This document shows, one piece after another, positions 49,457 through 63,700 of a stretch of DNA of 64,000 nt (positions within the stretch are counted from its first letter, which is position 1; the number at the start of each line of letters is the position of its first letter). The position numbers were made by a program, and so were the translations under genes. This DNA is from Strix aluco. Lineage: Eukaryota > Chordata > Aves > Strigiformes > Strigidae. The stretch spans positions 9,405,698 through 9,469,697 of the forward strand of contig NC_133939.1 in NCBI RefSeq assembly GCF_031877795.1, given 5' to 3'. Below the pieces are notes generated by a model. The model was not told the DNA's origin. It did not search any database and worked only from the letters and a program-made list of their open reading frames with translations.

Positions 49457-52400
49457 AATGTCATTGTCATTTCTTCAGCATCTTGGTTTTTAGAAGTCAT
49501 GGGACTTGACACTTCTCCCCAGAAGTGCACCTGAGCACTTCATTAACAATATGTAACATGCTTTTTTACTGTCTTGTGAATTAGAGAAGCAGAATAGGGA
49601 AATTCTACACTCTTCCTCAAAGTCATTCAGGATACATCTAGGAAAGAGATATATCACCTCTCCTCTTAACTCTAGGAGGATTGCTTTGTCTTGCTTGTGT
49701 TCTGAGGTCCCAAATCTAGAGATAAACTGCAGAGGTGTGGCACAAAGTCTAAGGCCTAGCCCTGTTAAACCCCCACTCCAGAGCTTATTCACTCACACCA
49801 CTGTTGTCATGTGGCTATTGGTGGGCTTGAAAATAGAACTAATAACAAACACTAAGTAGATTGGCTTTAGTGTAGAAATAAAACCACCATTCTCATAAAT
49901 GGAACCTAAACTGATTTGTACTTACTGAGATCTTACTGTTCTCAAACTTATTACTCAATTCAGTGACAAAGATCTTTTTGCCTCCCACAAAATTAGGTAG
50001 ATTTCTTTACCAAAACAGTTTTGTATGTATTTTTAAAGGTTAATGTTTTCTTTTGAAATACATATGTTAATGTGGCCTAGCACATGTTTCTCTGTTCTTC
50101 TATTTCTAACACTTCAACCCTGAATTTCGCTGAAATGTGACAATATTCTACCATTGCTAAAATCTAGATGAATAAACTAGAGGTATTTGGCAACAATTAC
50201 CAAATGATGAAACAAGTCAGCCCATTGTATTACACAGGAAGAAAAGCACATTTAATTAAAATGTCATTCCTTGGATATGTGCAGAGGTTTCTTATCACCC
50301 ATAAACCAAAATAATACTTTTGGAGTCCCGTGAAAGCAGACAAGCTGAGAATACAAGATTCGTACGATGTATGAGAAGAAAAAGGAAAGAGAGAATTATA
50401 ACAGCAATATGACGTGTTGCTAATTTAGTACAAATTTTGGACTGATAAGATGCTTCATATTTAAGCATCTAATTTTCTTCACAATAGTACACCAAGGCAT
50501 ACAACAATAAGCATTCACTGAAGGGGATCTGTTCATATCATTATGATACCTCTTCAGAACTAATCTCTCTGAAAGAGATGCCACATAGGTATTGGAGCAA
50601 TCCAACAAATCTAGACAATATTTGAGGTGGGACATTTGTGGATATGTGATAGGGAAAAGAAAGATATGGATATGTGAAAAGAGGTTATGGATATGTGAGA
50701 GGAGGGGGTTAGGAAGGGTTGTTTTGTTTTGAAAACTCCTCTAAAATATTGATCACTAACTAATCAAAGCAAGAAACCTCATGGAGGAAGTTCTGCATGG
50801 ATGGAAATACCAAGCTAGGAAAAAAAACAAATTGAAAGATGGCTACCTGAAAAGAAACATTCAGAGAGCAATGACTGACAAAATTTATTTCAACCACTTC
50901 TTCAGACTGAACAGACCTTGAGGCCAAATTTCCCACTTTGTAGATAAATGGACTCGGAGTAAGAGTGTCTTTTGGTCATGAAAGAACTGATCCAGTTCCT
51001 ATGTTTGCTTTTTTTTTCCCTTCAAGCTAAAAATCACAGTTTCTTTTTTTTTTTATATATATATATATATGTATATGAGTATTTACATGCTAAATGCTTT
51101 CATCCAAAAACTGTTGCTTTCACTTTGGAATCAAAGTGAAAAATCCTATCTCAATCAGAATTTGCTTGTCCATTAAATATTTCACAAAAATATGGTATTG
51201 TTAGCATCCATGAGTTAGAGCAGAAGTTGTTCCAAGTTTTCAGCACTTCTTGTGATAAAGTGCGAATGCGACTTGAAAATCCATTACACTCTAGGCTTCT
51301 TACTAGATAATGATGTTACAGGCATTGACTTAGTATTTTCAAATCCTATTTTGTAACATCTCATTCCCTGAAATTACACTTAGGTTTCTGGTAGGCTTTT
51401 CCTTTTCAACTTACAGAAAGCAGCTTCCCTAAGAGCTTTAAAAATTATTTCCTTAATAGCTCTATTTCCTTCCTTCACAGATACTAATTAATTTTGCACT
51501 GGCTTGCAAGCATGATGTTTCATTGCAGAAACAACAGGTCAATAATCGAGCACAGAGAATCTACTGTGCTAGGTGCTGTGGATGAATAACATGATGAAAA
51601 CAGTTTTTCTGAAGGAAAAAGAAAATGTAAAGGACAATATAGCACTTCACACTGACATTAATTTTCTCATCCCATTTAACTATGCAGATCTCAAAGTGCA
51701 CTGGGGAGATAAAAATAGGATTTATGTTGTGAAACTTGGAGTTAAAGCCAAGGGCCATAATAAGACAAAACAAACTCTGAAGCTAAATTAATCATCTGGC
51801 ATGAAAGAAAACAAATGGTGTAAAACAAAATAAAAACTACAGCAAGCCACAATGGTACTTGACCAAACAAATAACTTGCCCTGGGAAAACATATTTTTTA
51901 ACATTAACTGGACAAAGTACTAACAGAGAGTTGGACAAAACTCTTTCCCTTAGAAGCTCTTCCCTACCATATGACTTAAAGTACAAGTAACATCAGCATA
52001 AACATGAGCTCAGAGTTCCCCCTGAGAACTGCTACCTGAGGAGACTACAGGCCACAGGTTAGGAACATGCATGTCCTTATGGATCAGTGAATAATAACAA
52101 TTTGAGTATTCTTCACAAGGTGTAATGAAAGTTAACACTTAGAAACATGTGCAATTGATTTTCATTACCATGCCCCATTATCATCAGATGTCAAAAATCA
52201 CCTTTTATAATGGACCTCAAACAAATTTTCCACTTAAAATATTATCACCACTCTCAGAGAAAAAAGTAAGGTATATACTATTTCACCATACACATAAATT
52301 ATCTTTAACTTCTAAATTAGAGCAGTTCCTCAAACAGGTTTTTTTAGGCAAAAGCTGCAGTTCTGATTAGTTTTAACCGCACAGTGAATGCTCAATGTTA

Positions 52401-55400
52401 GGATGCCCAATGTTCATCAGAACCAGACATGTAAATTAGAAACTAGTTTTGAAAATGGTTTACTCTAAATTTCATTTTCATCTCAATATTAGATGCAGAT
52501 TAGATGTCAACCTTTAGGCACGTGAGGAGGAAAAAATATGAATTTTCATTAACATTATACTGGAATATAGTCTTGCACCAATTTTTTCTACTAACACTTC
52601 AATGAAATGCAACATTACCTGAATGCAAGTAAGGATTTTTTAAGAGTTCCTAATTCTGTTAACCTGTGCTATTAAGCCTTAATTCTAACTGAATCCTATT
52701 CACACAGCCCTGTTTTCTTTGTTTAGCCATATAACATCTGTTTTTCTCAACAGACATTTAAGGGTACCTAAACAAATAAGGCAAAGTCCAGAATGAAATG
52801 GAGCTAATATTTTGGGACCTAAGAATCTAACATGAACCTGACAAGCACCCATGAGTTCCTGTGCTCACTCGGCCTCCTTCTCTTCTCTATCTAGAAAAAG
52901 AGATCAACTACAACCTCCTGTTAGGTAATCACCAACAGTGAAGATACTCCAAAAATACCTTTCACTTACACAAGAAAGAAGAGCATTGAGAGAAAAATGT
53001 TAGACCATCAGAGATGGGTCCCAAGAGCTTGGCCCAATATCCCCTAATTCTGAGGATATGGGAGGCTAGGCATGAAAAACTGAGAGCCTTTTCTTCTATC
53101 CCACTGTTTAATAAGGAATCTCTGGTTAACATTAATCATCAGAAGGTGTGTTTTCCATACCAGCTCTGTGTTATTAACTCTTGCACTGTTTATGCACCTC
53201 AGTGGAAGAATACTCTTTTATGAGTGGTACCACTAAGGTGTGTGTATGTGTCCAGACATAAGACAACAGACCACTAATTGATTGTGACACATGGTTTGGA
53301 GTGAAATGCTATCCCAGAAACTGACATAAACAGTAGATGAAGTCTAGGACAAAAATGAAGATAGAACATACTGATACAATCCAAACATAGACAATGCTGT
53401 TACCACAGATTTTGAGACAGGTGTATAGAAAGTAAAAGGAAAACCATATGTTTATTTAGTCTATATTTTCTTATATTTCATAGCTATTATGTCTTTCTGT
53501 CACCAGCTATTAAACTATTAGACACCTAGGCCAAGGAAAGTGCAGCTCAAAATCCTGTATCCTGGAACTTTGCCTCTATGGAAAAATGATCTTAATTTGG
53601 GGTACCCAAATCTTCCTTACAGTTCTATTCATAGTCAAATCTTACCCTCAGCCTTATGGATATTTTAAAACCTCAGTTTAGCCAGTGGCTAGTTTTAACT
53701 TTTCTTCTAACAGATCAATAACTGTCCTTTCCTCTCTGGAGAGGTAGTGTTTTATGAACCTCTCAAGAATGAGTCATTTCCTGTACAGACAAGAAACAAG
53801 ACCCTGTTAACACTTTATCTGTTCTTAGTTTCTCTGTGTAAGCTAAGTGTTAATCTGAGAAAACTTTTATTTTGTTCTGAAAGAGATGTTCAGATCTCAG
53901 GTGAAGGGATTTTCAGATGCTGAAACTACATTGCTATGTAAACATAGAGGTTAGCAGCCATAACTGTACAACCACATAAATGGGATTTCTGTCTGATGTT
54001 AAACATCAGTCTAATGAGATACAGCAGCAACAAGATACTTTGCATAAGTAAGGCAGACCTTACTCTTAGCTCAAAAGTGCCATAATACTGACTTTAAAAT
54101 TACTGTTCAAAATCATTCAGAATAGGTATTTGAAAACTGATACACTAATATAATTGCACTAGTCTTCTTACTGTTTAATGGGGAAAAGATGTTTTGTCAG
54201 AGATGCACATCTGAAGAGACTTTCTGTCCAGAAGCTCTTGAGTTAAGGTGCCAAACTACTCCTAGGTACAAATTATTCAAGACAGGCAGGAATCAAACTT
54301 GCAACCTTTTAATCAATACTTAAGACACTTTATTCATTGTATGGCTAGCAGAAGCGTCCACCTCCTTGGCATTTGCTCCTAGTTAACTTAGATATCGCCT
54401 GCTTTCATGATGTTTCTGAGAAACCAGTCCAATGCTTCCCCCCCACCCCCAATTCTTTTAAAAGGATAAACTGGCATCTTATTCAGAGCTTTTCATTCCA
54501 CTGTTTGGTAGGGAAGTGCAGGGTTCACACTTACAATGGCTGAATCTTCTTGTGTTTCAAGCCTAAGGTGCCTGTATACTACACAAGTATCATGTTTTTC
54601 AGAAGTACAGGTGAAAAAATAGAAAGCTGCTAAGCTAGCATTCAGCTAGAATTCAATCCATGTCCACTAGTCCTCATTAAATAGGAATAAAAATCTCAGC
54701 TAAACTTTTAAAATGAGTTAATCCATTAACTGATGATGTTATAAATTGGTCTTGCAGAGAAAACAGAAGTCTTATTGTCAAACAAGTCTTCCAAAAGATT
54801 AGACATCATACACATGCTATGGTCCTCTTCAGACAGCAGAGCTCAATTTAATGAAGGGCTTGTACAGTTTATGCTATTCAATAGATATCTAACTAGTTTC
54901 AGGTCTGCTTGCTACTCAGTATTGTGCACCTCAGTGAGCAATACTCAGCAGCACTTAAGGCTGGAGCAGCACCTACTGAAACAGATATTTGAACTGCTAC
55001 GCAATCAATTGTCAGATGACATTGACGTGAAGGACCAAAAGCACAGAGAAATGTGTAGGAAAGCTGCTGCCTAGCAGTCAGCAGTGCAGAAGGTGACAGG
55101 ACTTACATGTATAAGGTAAATTGCATGAAAGCAGCAGGACCCTGAATATCAATGACCAGATCAACAAGTCAGCCAGCTCCCGGTAGCAAAATCCTCCTAC
55201 CAATTAGCTGGAGATACAATTTCTGCTACTCTTTAGACTAAGAGTTAATTCTATCTATTCACATCAAAAATGCCATTTAAAGTGTAGCTATTCAATCACA
55301 CGTGGCATGACCTGAACAAAGACCTGTCTCCTTGCAAGACAGTTTCACAGCAAACAGGCTGGGGGAAAGGTCTGTAGATGTTTTACAGGCAGCATAAACT

Positions 55401-58400
55401 GCAGCCGCTAGATGGGTTTATAATTTGTTAATCTGAGAGGCTGCACCACGCTTACATTGATACCTGTGTCAACAAAATGGATCCCTGAGATCTTCCAAGG
55501 TTTGCAAATGTCTCAGCAACACTTAAATTATTCCTAAAGATCTAGCAATATCTGATTAAGAAGACTTAGCTCTGTCAGTGGGGAGCTGCCAAACAAGGAC
55601 AAGAAGAGTTAACTTTAACAAAACACCCCTCCCCATTTTAAAAACTTGTTTCAGAAACAGAACAATTCAGTCCTGTGGAGTAATTATTCATTTCTGCAGT
55701 AAATTCCACAGAACCGGCTTTCAAAACTGGTTTTATAGCCTATACCCATGGTTCTGTTACAAATTAACTGAATTTAGTATCTAAGTCTTGACAAAGAGTT
55801 ACTTAAATAGAAAGGGCATGACTTCCAGGCACTGTAGATTTTAGTAACATGCCATATATCCTCATATTTCTCCCTCTTAATTTATTCTGTCTTAAACTAA
55901 ACAACCTGACCTAGTAAATTAACCTTACCTTTAGAAGCAGTACCACCTACAAGTTACCTCATCTTATTTCATATACTGCATTGTTTTTATAGTGGGTTAT
56001 CTACTGCAACAGCCAGTATGCTGTGACATTTTATTTTTTAATGGTGTGTATATAAAAGGAATAACTTCTAGACTTTTTCTCAAATAAAAGTCCCACTAAG
56101 ATGGAATTCCTCCTTGAAATCAAGTTTGGAGAATTGATTATAGATTAAATCACCCAAATTATACCTTAATTCATGTATGGCACTGTGAATATATTTTTAC
56201 ACATATTAACGTGATCTCTTTATTTTTATTTCTATTTTACCTGTCTCACATTTTAAATAGATTATAAATAATTCCAAATTCGTTCAAAGAAAATACAAAC
56301 GTAACAAAAAATATTCCCAAGTGTTCTCATAACCTAACTGTATTTTCTTTCATAACATTATCTTTAGGATGCAAATTAATTACATTGCATAAACTCCTTT
56401 GCAGTTTCCGAGAAAATAGAATGAAAAAATGATACAAAATGGTAGCTGCATTAACTATAGACTGAGTGTTGGCAGTGGGTTATAGTACTGAATGAAAATC
56501 AATGGATCTTTTTACCACCACAAAAAAAGGTCCCTCACTTCCTTGGATTATGATATGAAGTAATTTGAAATTCTTAAGAAAGCTACTCTATTTATTATAA
56601 ACTCATATGTTTAAGAAACTCTGTAATTTTAGACAAATGCAGAAATTTATTATAGTCTGACATCCAATACTAATTAATATGTCATCACAGTTCAAATGAC
56701 ATTTACGTGTGTACTGAAGTGGTTTGGACTAACTCACTAGGACTAGAGAAATACAACTGTAAGTCTCTCTCCAGTGAAAGATTTGCTTCTAATAAAAGAC
56801 AGTGAGCCTGTAGAACCTAGATGATCTCTTAATATTTTCTTCAATATTGAGTTTATCAAAAGACAACAAAATATCACAGAAGACAATACTATCCTGGCTT
56901 TCCAGCTTTTTCGTTTCACCCTTTCTGCATCTTTGGAATTCATATATTTTCTAAACTGATGCTTTTTCTCTGTACCTACAGACTACACAATACTTCTGAA
57001 TCAAATGGAGGATATAGCACTATAAATGTTTAAGGAAACCATACATCAGTAAATTCAATTAATCTGCTTCAGGTATTCCACTATTATTTCACAGCCAGTT
57101 ATGAAATTGTATCATGAATTTAGCTGTAGCTGGTCAAAATACTGAAATGTTTATAAACTTGGAAACTTTTTCACTGCATTTGAAAAAATGAGAAATAAAA
57201 TGCTCAGGGAAAAATAATTCTTCAAACTTACAACTTTCTCAGAATTAGGATATATCTGTCTTAATATCAGACAAAATCCCAGAACTAGGAAGCAAATCAG
57301 ACACCTGTTTTAACACCAAGAAAAATATTCACAAACTCTAAAACATGAAAGACTCATAGGAGTTAGTGTTTACTATAGCTGTCTCATCTGACCAGCACTA
57401 AAACAGTCTGTAAAATGTGTCTCAATCTTCTTAGGCATCACTTTTTCTTCGTAAGATTTCAGTGGGATCTTTAAATTGTTAAAGATCTCCAGCACTTAAT
57501 TACATATAATACTGATGGCAAACTTGATAAGGTTTCAATGTTTAGCTGCATAATCTTGAAATATATTTTATCTAGGAGAATGAAAGTAATCTTCTTTCTC
57601 AAGACTGATATACTAACACACTTGTCAACAAATACTGGTCATGAAAGGTGTGCATGGCTTTGATGCATAAATCATGTCATCCTTTACCTATCATGTACTC
57701 GATTAAACTCAAAGTACTCATCACAGTACTGATCATTAAGTTCAAACTAGCTAAAAAATTGCCACTGTCTCTTAGCTAACATCTCCCAAGGCAGTTGCTT
57801 TCTTTAGGTAGAATGAAACTGTGAAAGGACGGGGTAAGGCACATCAGACATAACAGTCATCCAATCAGTTATGGCAGACAACCACATCAAATAACTCTGA
57901 GCATAATAAAATCCATCCTAACACCAAAGGTGCTCATGTTCCCTCTACTTCTGTGGATGGCTGCTTCAGAACCTCATTCCATTCTGCTTAATTTCCACCA
58001 CAAATTTATTCAGGGGCACTGTATACTCGTTTTTTGTTATGCCAGCATTTTCATCATCTTAAAGAGCTCTTCCACCTCCACAGTATTTATCCCTGAAGTT
58101 TTTATAGAAAACAGTAATATTTTCTCTCTATCTCTGTTTTTTGGCTTGACAAATGTCAATTTTAAACATGAAGATACTGATCTCCTTACTGTCCCTTTCT
58201 GCTGTTCTATTAGAGGGGAAGAGAAAACAATGTCTTTTCAACTACTGCCTGTGGCTATAGGACTCTCTTCTAAAATCATCCTTCTGGGAACAAACTCGTC
58301 TCCTCTAAGGACAGAATGAAAGCTACATTCCCTTACCTTATGCTGTGAGAACATGTATGCATGCACAAAAACTGTAATGCAACCTTCAGGAACCAGGCCG

Positions 58401-60640
58401 TTTGCCTAGGTGTATTTGCTGCCCTAGCTAGAAAATGTCGATTATCACATCTGTATTTTGCTATGAGCTAGGCTATGCTTTCAGAAGATACTATGCAATC
58501 ACAGGGAAAGTAATTAGGATGGATATTGCCACTAGTTGTTCAGATCACTTAATCACACTTTTCTGCTTTGAGCTATGAATGATTTATCATAATTTCCTTG
58601 ACAAACTAAATGTAATACATAGTGTTTCTCATTTTAAGAAGCAGGCTTTTTCTTCCAAGTATTTATCTTTGTTTGAAATGTTCCTGTTAATACCGAGTCT
58701 ACAGATGAATCAGCTTATATTGACAGGAATAATACATGATTCAAAACTGAAACTACTGTCATTTTGAATCTTTAAAGAAATATTTTATTCTGAAACACTA
58801 ATACTTCCAGGATTCTACTCCTACAGTAATTTTCCAAATTAACTGGCAGGTCATGCTTTCATTTCACTGCAATCTAAACAGAAAACAGTTTTATGTTTTT
58901 GTAAATGTATCTTTTTAAACCATTTCTAACAGCTTAAATCAGTATATATAAATTAAACCTTTACTCTAGCTGGCTCCTTTCTGTGGTATAGAAATGATAC
59001 TGATCTTTCTGAAGCATTATGTTGCTGGGTAACTATTGCAGACACATGAGAGTGTTTTAAATTCATTCTGCTTCTATGAGAAAATTAGTATTTGTTATTT
59101 ACATATACTCCTTTTGGTTTCTTCGTCAATACAGTCATGCCATTTTTCTTTCCAAGTTGCCTAGCTCTCTATTCCTCACGTAAAAAGCACATACAGCTGA
59201 GTGCAATACACAGTCCATAGTCACATGGTACATTAAGTGCCATATTCACTGTAGCGGGTTAAATTTTCCTCATGTTAAACATTTCAGTAATTCTGGCTCC
59301 CAGCGTATGTACCAATGTTTGCAAGTAATGTTCCTTTTCTCGATAATTAGCCATATTTTCTCAGGTCTGTGATGCTTCAGGGCTTGCTAGGAACCAAAAA
59401 GTACCTCTACTTCTTGTTCCTTGCGCAAAGGATATCTTACTGCTTTTGTTGATCACTCTCCCCGATAAAACGCATTGCCTGGCTAGCCAACCCTTACCAT
59501 GGCATTTGCCAGTCCTTACTACCAGTCCCCAGCTTCCCTGCAACTGCCCCAGACGCTGCTGCCCCTGCGCTGGCTGTGGCTGGGCACCACTATGCTGAAT
59601 TTACGCCTGTGAGCGGCATAGATCAGTCAGTTTCCTCCGATCCATCACAACAGTTCAAGCAGAAACATTTAATACTAAAACAGACATGAGAATTACTTGA
59701 CAAGCTTCAAAGTTAGGCTTTTGGGTATAAAATTGAAAAAAAAAAAAAGTTTATTTTATAGAATATAAGGAATATCATTCCCATCTTCATCTGACAACAG
59801 GGGTCATTCTCACCTTCTTCAAATATACCTCAGGCAGGAATCCCTTGATATCACCTAATACCTGAGAGGAGTTGCTGGACTAATCTGACCTTCTAAATTA
59901 TCCCTAATGCCTGGTCATTTTTGCTTCTTTATAACCTTTTACGTATATATTGGTATATACAAATACCGTTGATTGCTGCAACTACATATACAAAGAATTT
60001 CTTCTGCCCAGTTCAGGCCTAATTGTTCAGGAGACACAGGAATTATAAAACACCTTTGCATTTTCCTGGGAGTATTTTTTTCTATTTGTCCATAGAGTAA
60101 TTTGCTATTTGTCTTGCTCATCCTGACAGCAGACAACTCTTATTTAAAGCCAGTTGTTTCTTACATTGGTGATCTCTTTCCTGTTATTACTCACACAGCA
60201 TACTAGAGCAACTTTTCTTACCTCTCCAGGCATGGCTCCCAAGCTTTTACTGTGGAGTGCCTCCGATATAATGCTATAGCAAAACCCATGATAAAAATCT
60301 AGACTTCAGAAGTGGGAAACCAAAGATTCAAACTTGTAGGTTCTCTCTACATTAATTCCCCATTTAGCTCTCCTGCTAGAGAACTTAACAGCTGTATTAC
60401 TACCTAGCAGTTAAGAGAGGAAGCTTTATAGACACACGTCCATGGGAGCTCTTTTTGGAAAAGATAGTTTTCAGAGGATCAAATCACAGTCCAAATTCAA
60501 AGCTGAACAAAAGCTATAAGATTGGATAAAGCCATCAGGCTCGAACAGGTAAGCAATTATTATTTCCAAAAGATTTTGAATGGAATTGCAGCCAGAAGAA
60601 CTGCTTTCAAGATGAGACTGAAAGACATCACTGCAAATTT
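49457..60640. other. long non-coding interval
   Basis: About 11 kb without a supported gene. It holds a T11 plus (TA)n tract (51044-51070) and many short chance frames; the largest, of 129 codons, is at 57930-58319. A short GC-richer patch lies at 59520-59640. No transposon was recognised. Confidence 0.5.
51044..51070. repeat. poly-T/(TA)n microsatellite
   Basis: A run of T passes directly into about eight TA dinucleotides, then GTATATGAG. Confidence 0.9.
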
Positions 60641-60661
60641 AAAAAAAAAAAAAAAAAAAAA
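60641..60661. repeat. A21 homopolymer
   Basis: Twenty-one A directly precede the 20-bp duplication at 60662-60701. It could be the tail of an unrecognised old retroposon, but no body was identified upstream. Confidence 0.9.
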
Positions 60662-60701
60662 TCAGCAATCTTATGAATAATTCAGCAATCTTATGAATAT
60701 A
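60662..60701. repeat. 20-bp tandem duplication
   Basis: TCAGCAATCTTATGAATAAT is followed at once by TCAGCAATCTTATGAATATA: two copies, identical over the first 18 bases, adjoining the A21 run. This is likely slippage. Confidence 0.9.
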
Positions 60702-63700
60702 GCCTTTCCTTTTTTTTCATATGATTACCAAAAGCCCTGACATACTCAAATTAAAGGATAAAATTGTGGGATATGCAAAAACCTCAAGTATTTTCTTACT
60801 TTTTGCATCCCTCATATTCAAATGGCAAAAGGACTACAGAAGTCATATGTGAAATTTATGCTAAAATTCATGCAGATCTTAAAATAAATTAGAATGTTTA
60901 TCATAATACTTATTTTTTAAATTTTTAGTTTTGTGAGGTTTTTCAGTGGTAACCAAAGATGCGTTAGGACTGTTACAGGTCTAGTAACATTCAGATAGAA
61001 ATAATGTTAAACTCAAGACAAGCTAGCACTAGAGAGAACACTTAGATTAAAGACAAACATGTCACAACTTACTGGATCTGACTCAGCTAGGAAGTCCATG
61101 GAAAGTTTCCCATTGTCTTATAAATAGGCTTTCAATCAGGTCAATGGATAGTACGTTATGTACTAAGACCCTTTGTGACAACTTCACTCAGTGCTACTAG
61201 TCAAAAGAGTATCCAATGCTGGCTTGACTGGTTTTATTGCCCCTGCTTTTACTAGTTTATGTCAATATTGTAATGTTTTCCTGTAGGTTTATTTGTGCAT
61301 CTGTTTAGTTACATATGCCATGCATTTAGTTTGAAACTTCTTATCATTAAGTATCTTTGCAGTTACTTCGAAGTGAAGAACCATCAGAAATGTTATCAGA
61401 GGATTTAAAAATAAGATTAATTACTACAGTTAAGACATCACACAAAACCACACCATACCCTACCAATATTAATTCCAGAAGCCATTGCTGCATTATCTGT
61501 AGCAATTTCAAAGGCCACAAAACCACATTAATTTAAAGTATCTCCCTTTCCAGAATGATTTATCTTTTTCCTACTCAGCATTACTATGTTCACTTGAAAA
61601 TTTTCACAGTATGTTCTGCAATTGTAGATATTTTCTTTTAATTAATTCACCAACAACTGTTCTCTTTTCACAGTAATGGACTGCTCTAGCACTTTTTGAT
61701 ATTCAAATTAAGGAGTGAAACTCTAGATAAGAAAGGTGAATTTGGGTGCCAGGAAATTGCTTTGAAAGTATTTATGAACTAGAACAAATGCTTGATGTAA
61801 ATACTACATAAAGAATGGCACTGTGAACCAACATTTGTTTGTATTATGCTTTGTTTTATTTGACTGACTCCATAATAACCTAACTTCAATTTTAGGACTG
61901 CTGTTTTGATAATAAAATAGTTTCATGTATAATTTAGGCCGCAGTTTTGCCTCAGACATATAAAGAGCATTATATAAAAGAAAGGAGATCAGTTTTAAAA
62001 ATAATCTTTTACTGCTATACTGATGAAGTGATCTAACTTCCTAATTGATCCAGTAGCCCATTACACACTTTATATTGTTCAAGATTGATTAAGTGATAAT
62101 TGCATTTGATTTAGGTCTTATACCATGAAAAAAATGGTTCATCACACCAAAAAATGATGAGGCTGCAGACTGGACAATTGATTGATCCATGCAACATTTA
62201 TCTCATACTCTTAAAATATCACTAACACCATATTCCATTAGAAAACTGCACTACTTGGGCTGTTATTTTTTAACTCCTTCCTGCAATATTTGTAGATAAG
62301 AATATTTACATGATTAGTCTGCATGCCCAGGCAGCTGCATCTGGTTCTCATTTGAATACATACTGAGATGTCAGACATCTTTACACTGCCTTTTGTGGAC
62401 CTTGGATTATGTCTTTTTTTAATATTGACTGTCAAAGTAAGTGGGTAAAGGAGCAAAACAAAACCAAACAAATAGCCTGATTTTTTCAGTTACTTCTATT
62501 CTGTTTTCGTTGGCAAATGGTGCTTCTCCATAGTCAGCATATGGGTAGTGTCAGGAACAGTCTCCTGACTACTGAAATGGTACCAAAAAAAATCCACAAA
62601 AGGCAGTTACACAATTGTCTCCTCTAGCTTGCTTTAATATTCCCCCATTGATTAAGTGCTAAGAAATAAAGTTCAGCACACTAGATCTCTCTCCCTTCCC
62701 TCAGAGGTTGCTTTAATCTGGTGCAGTACAGCCAGTGCTACATGAAGCAGCTGTGAAATGGGAGTTATAAAAAGTAAACTTAAAACACTTGCCTAACCCT
62801 TTCATCTTCCTTTCTTATTTGCATGTAGTTTGACCATAACCACGGATCCAGGCAATTGTTCTGATTCCATAAGATTTCAATCATAAGTGACTTATTTTAG
62901 GATGTTAGGTAATTCAAGAAAGAAAAGGAGGGTGGAAGCATGTTGAATAAGTGATTGTGAAGAGACCTGCAAGACACAATGGAATTTTCAAGCAGAATAA
63001 TTAACCATTTATCTGATATTTCATATACCTGTTTTATACACCGGCTACATCTGAAGTATGCTTTGCACAGGATGATTTGTATTGTCAGTGTCTCAAAGCT
63101 TCCATTCCCTTTGAAATATTAAGATCAGTGGAATGGGGCTTAAAAACACCAGCTGAGAATTGGACCCAAGAGCTTTTCAAATAGCTATTTTTCCCCAAAA
63201 AATAAACAGTGTATCAAGCAACTACTTGTTATAGGATCTCATTGATTCTCAAAGTGTTGGTATACTGCTTTGCTGCAGGTGAGGTACTATTATTGTGTCA
63301 TTTAAAGCATGGACTACTAGTCTAAATCCCCTACCGTCAGTCAATAATAATAGCTGCTCTCAAAGCATGCTTTTACCTGCAGAAACCTGTTTTTTGAAGG
63401 TAAAAGTACATTGGTGCTAAATACTGGGAGCAGCCAGCACTCCTTATAGGATACTGAAAACCTCAAGAGAGACTGTTATAGAACAGATGGGAAAAAATAG
63501 AAGCAGTAGCTGAGCTAGAGGAACTGAAATGATTTATTCTGCATCCTGGGCCTATTTATATGGTAGTGCGTCTGCTTCATTTCTTTTTTTTGAATATTTT
63601 TCCTGGTCAGTGATTATACTCTATAATATATTCAGACAACTAAGCAGAAAAGATTTGCTTTAGTTCAACTGATTTTAACTTATCTCTAGGTCCATAGTTC

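Noticed and set aside
54775-55074. 99-codon frame preceded by a TCTTGCAG acceptor-like site
   Set aside because: No recognisable family and no donor or partner exon. Kept only as a low-priority item for RNA-seq comparison.
57930-58319. 129-codon open frame
   Set aside because: Hydrophobic and Ser-rich without a domain or exon signals. A frame of this size is expected by chance in 64 kb of AT-rich sequence read six ways.
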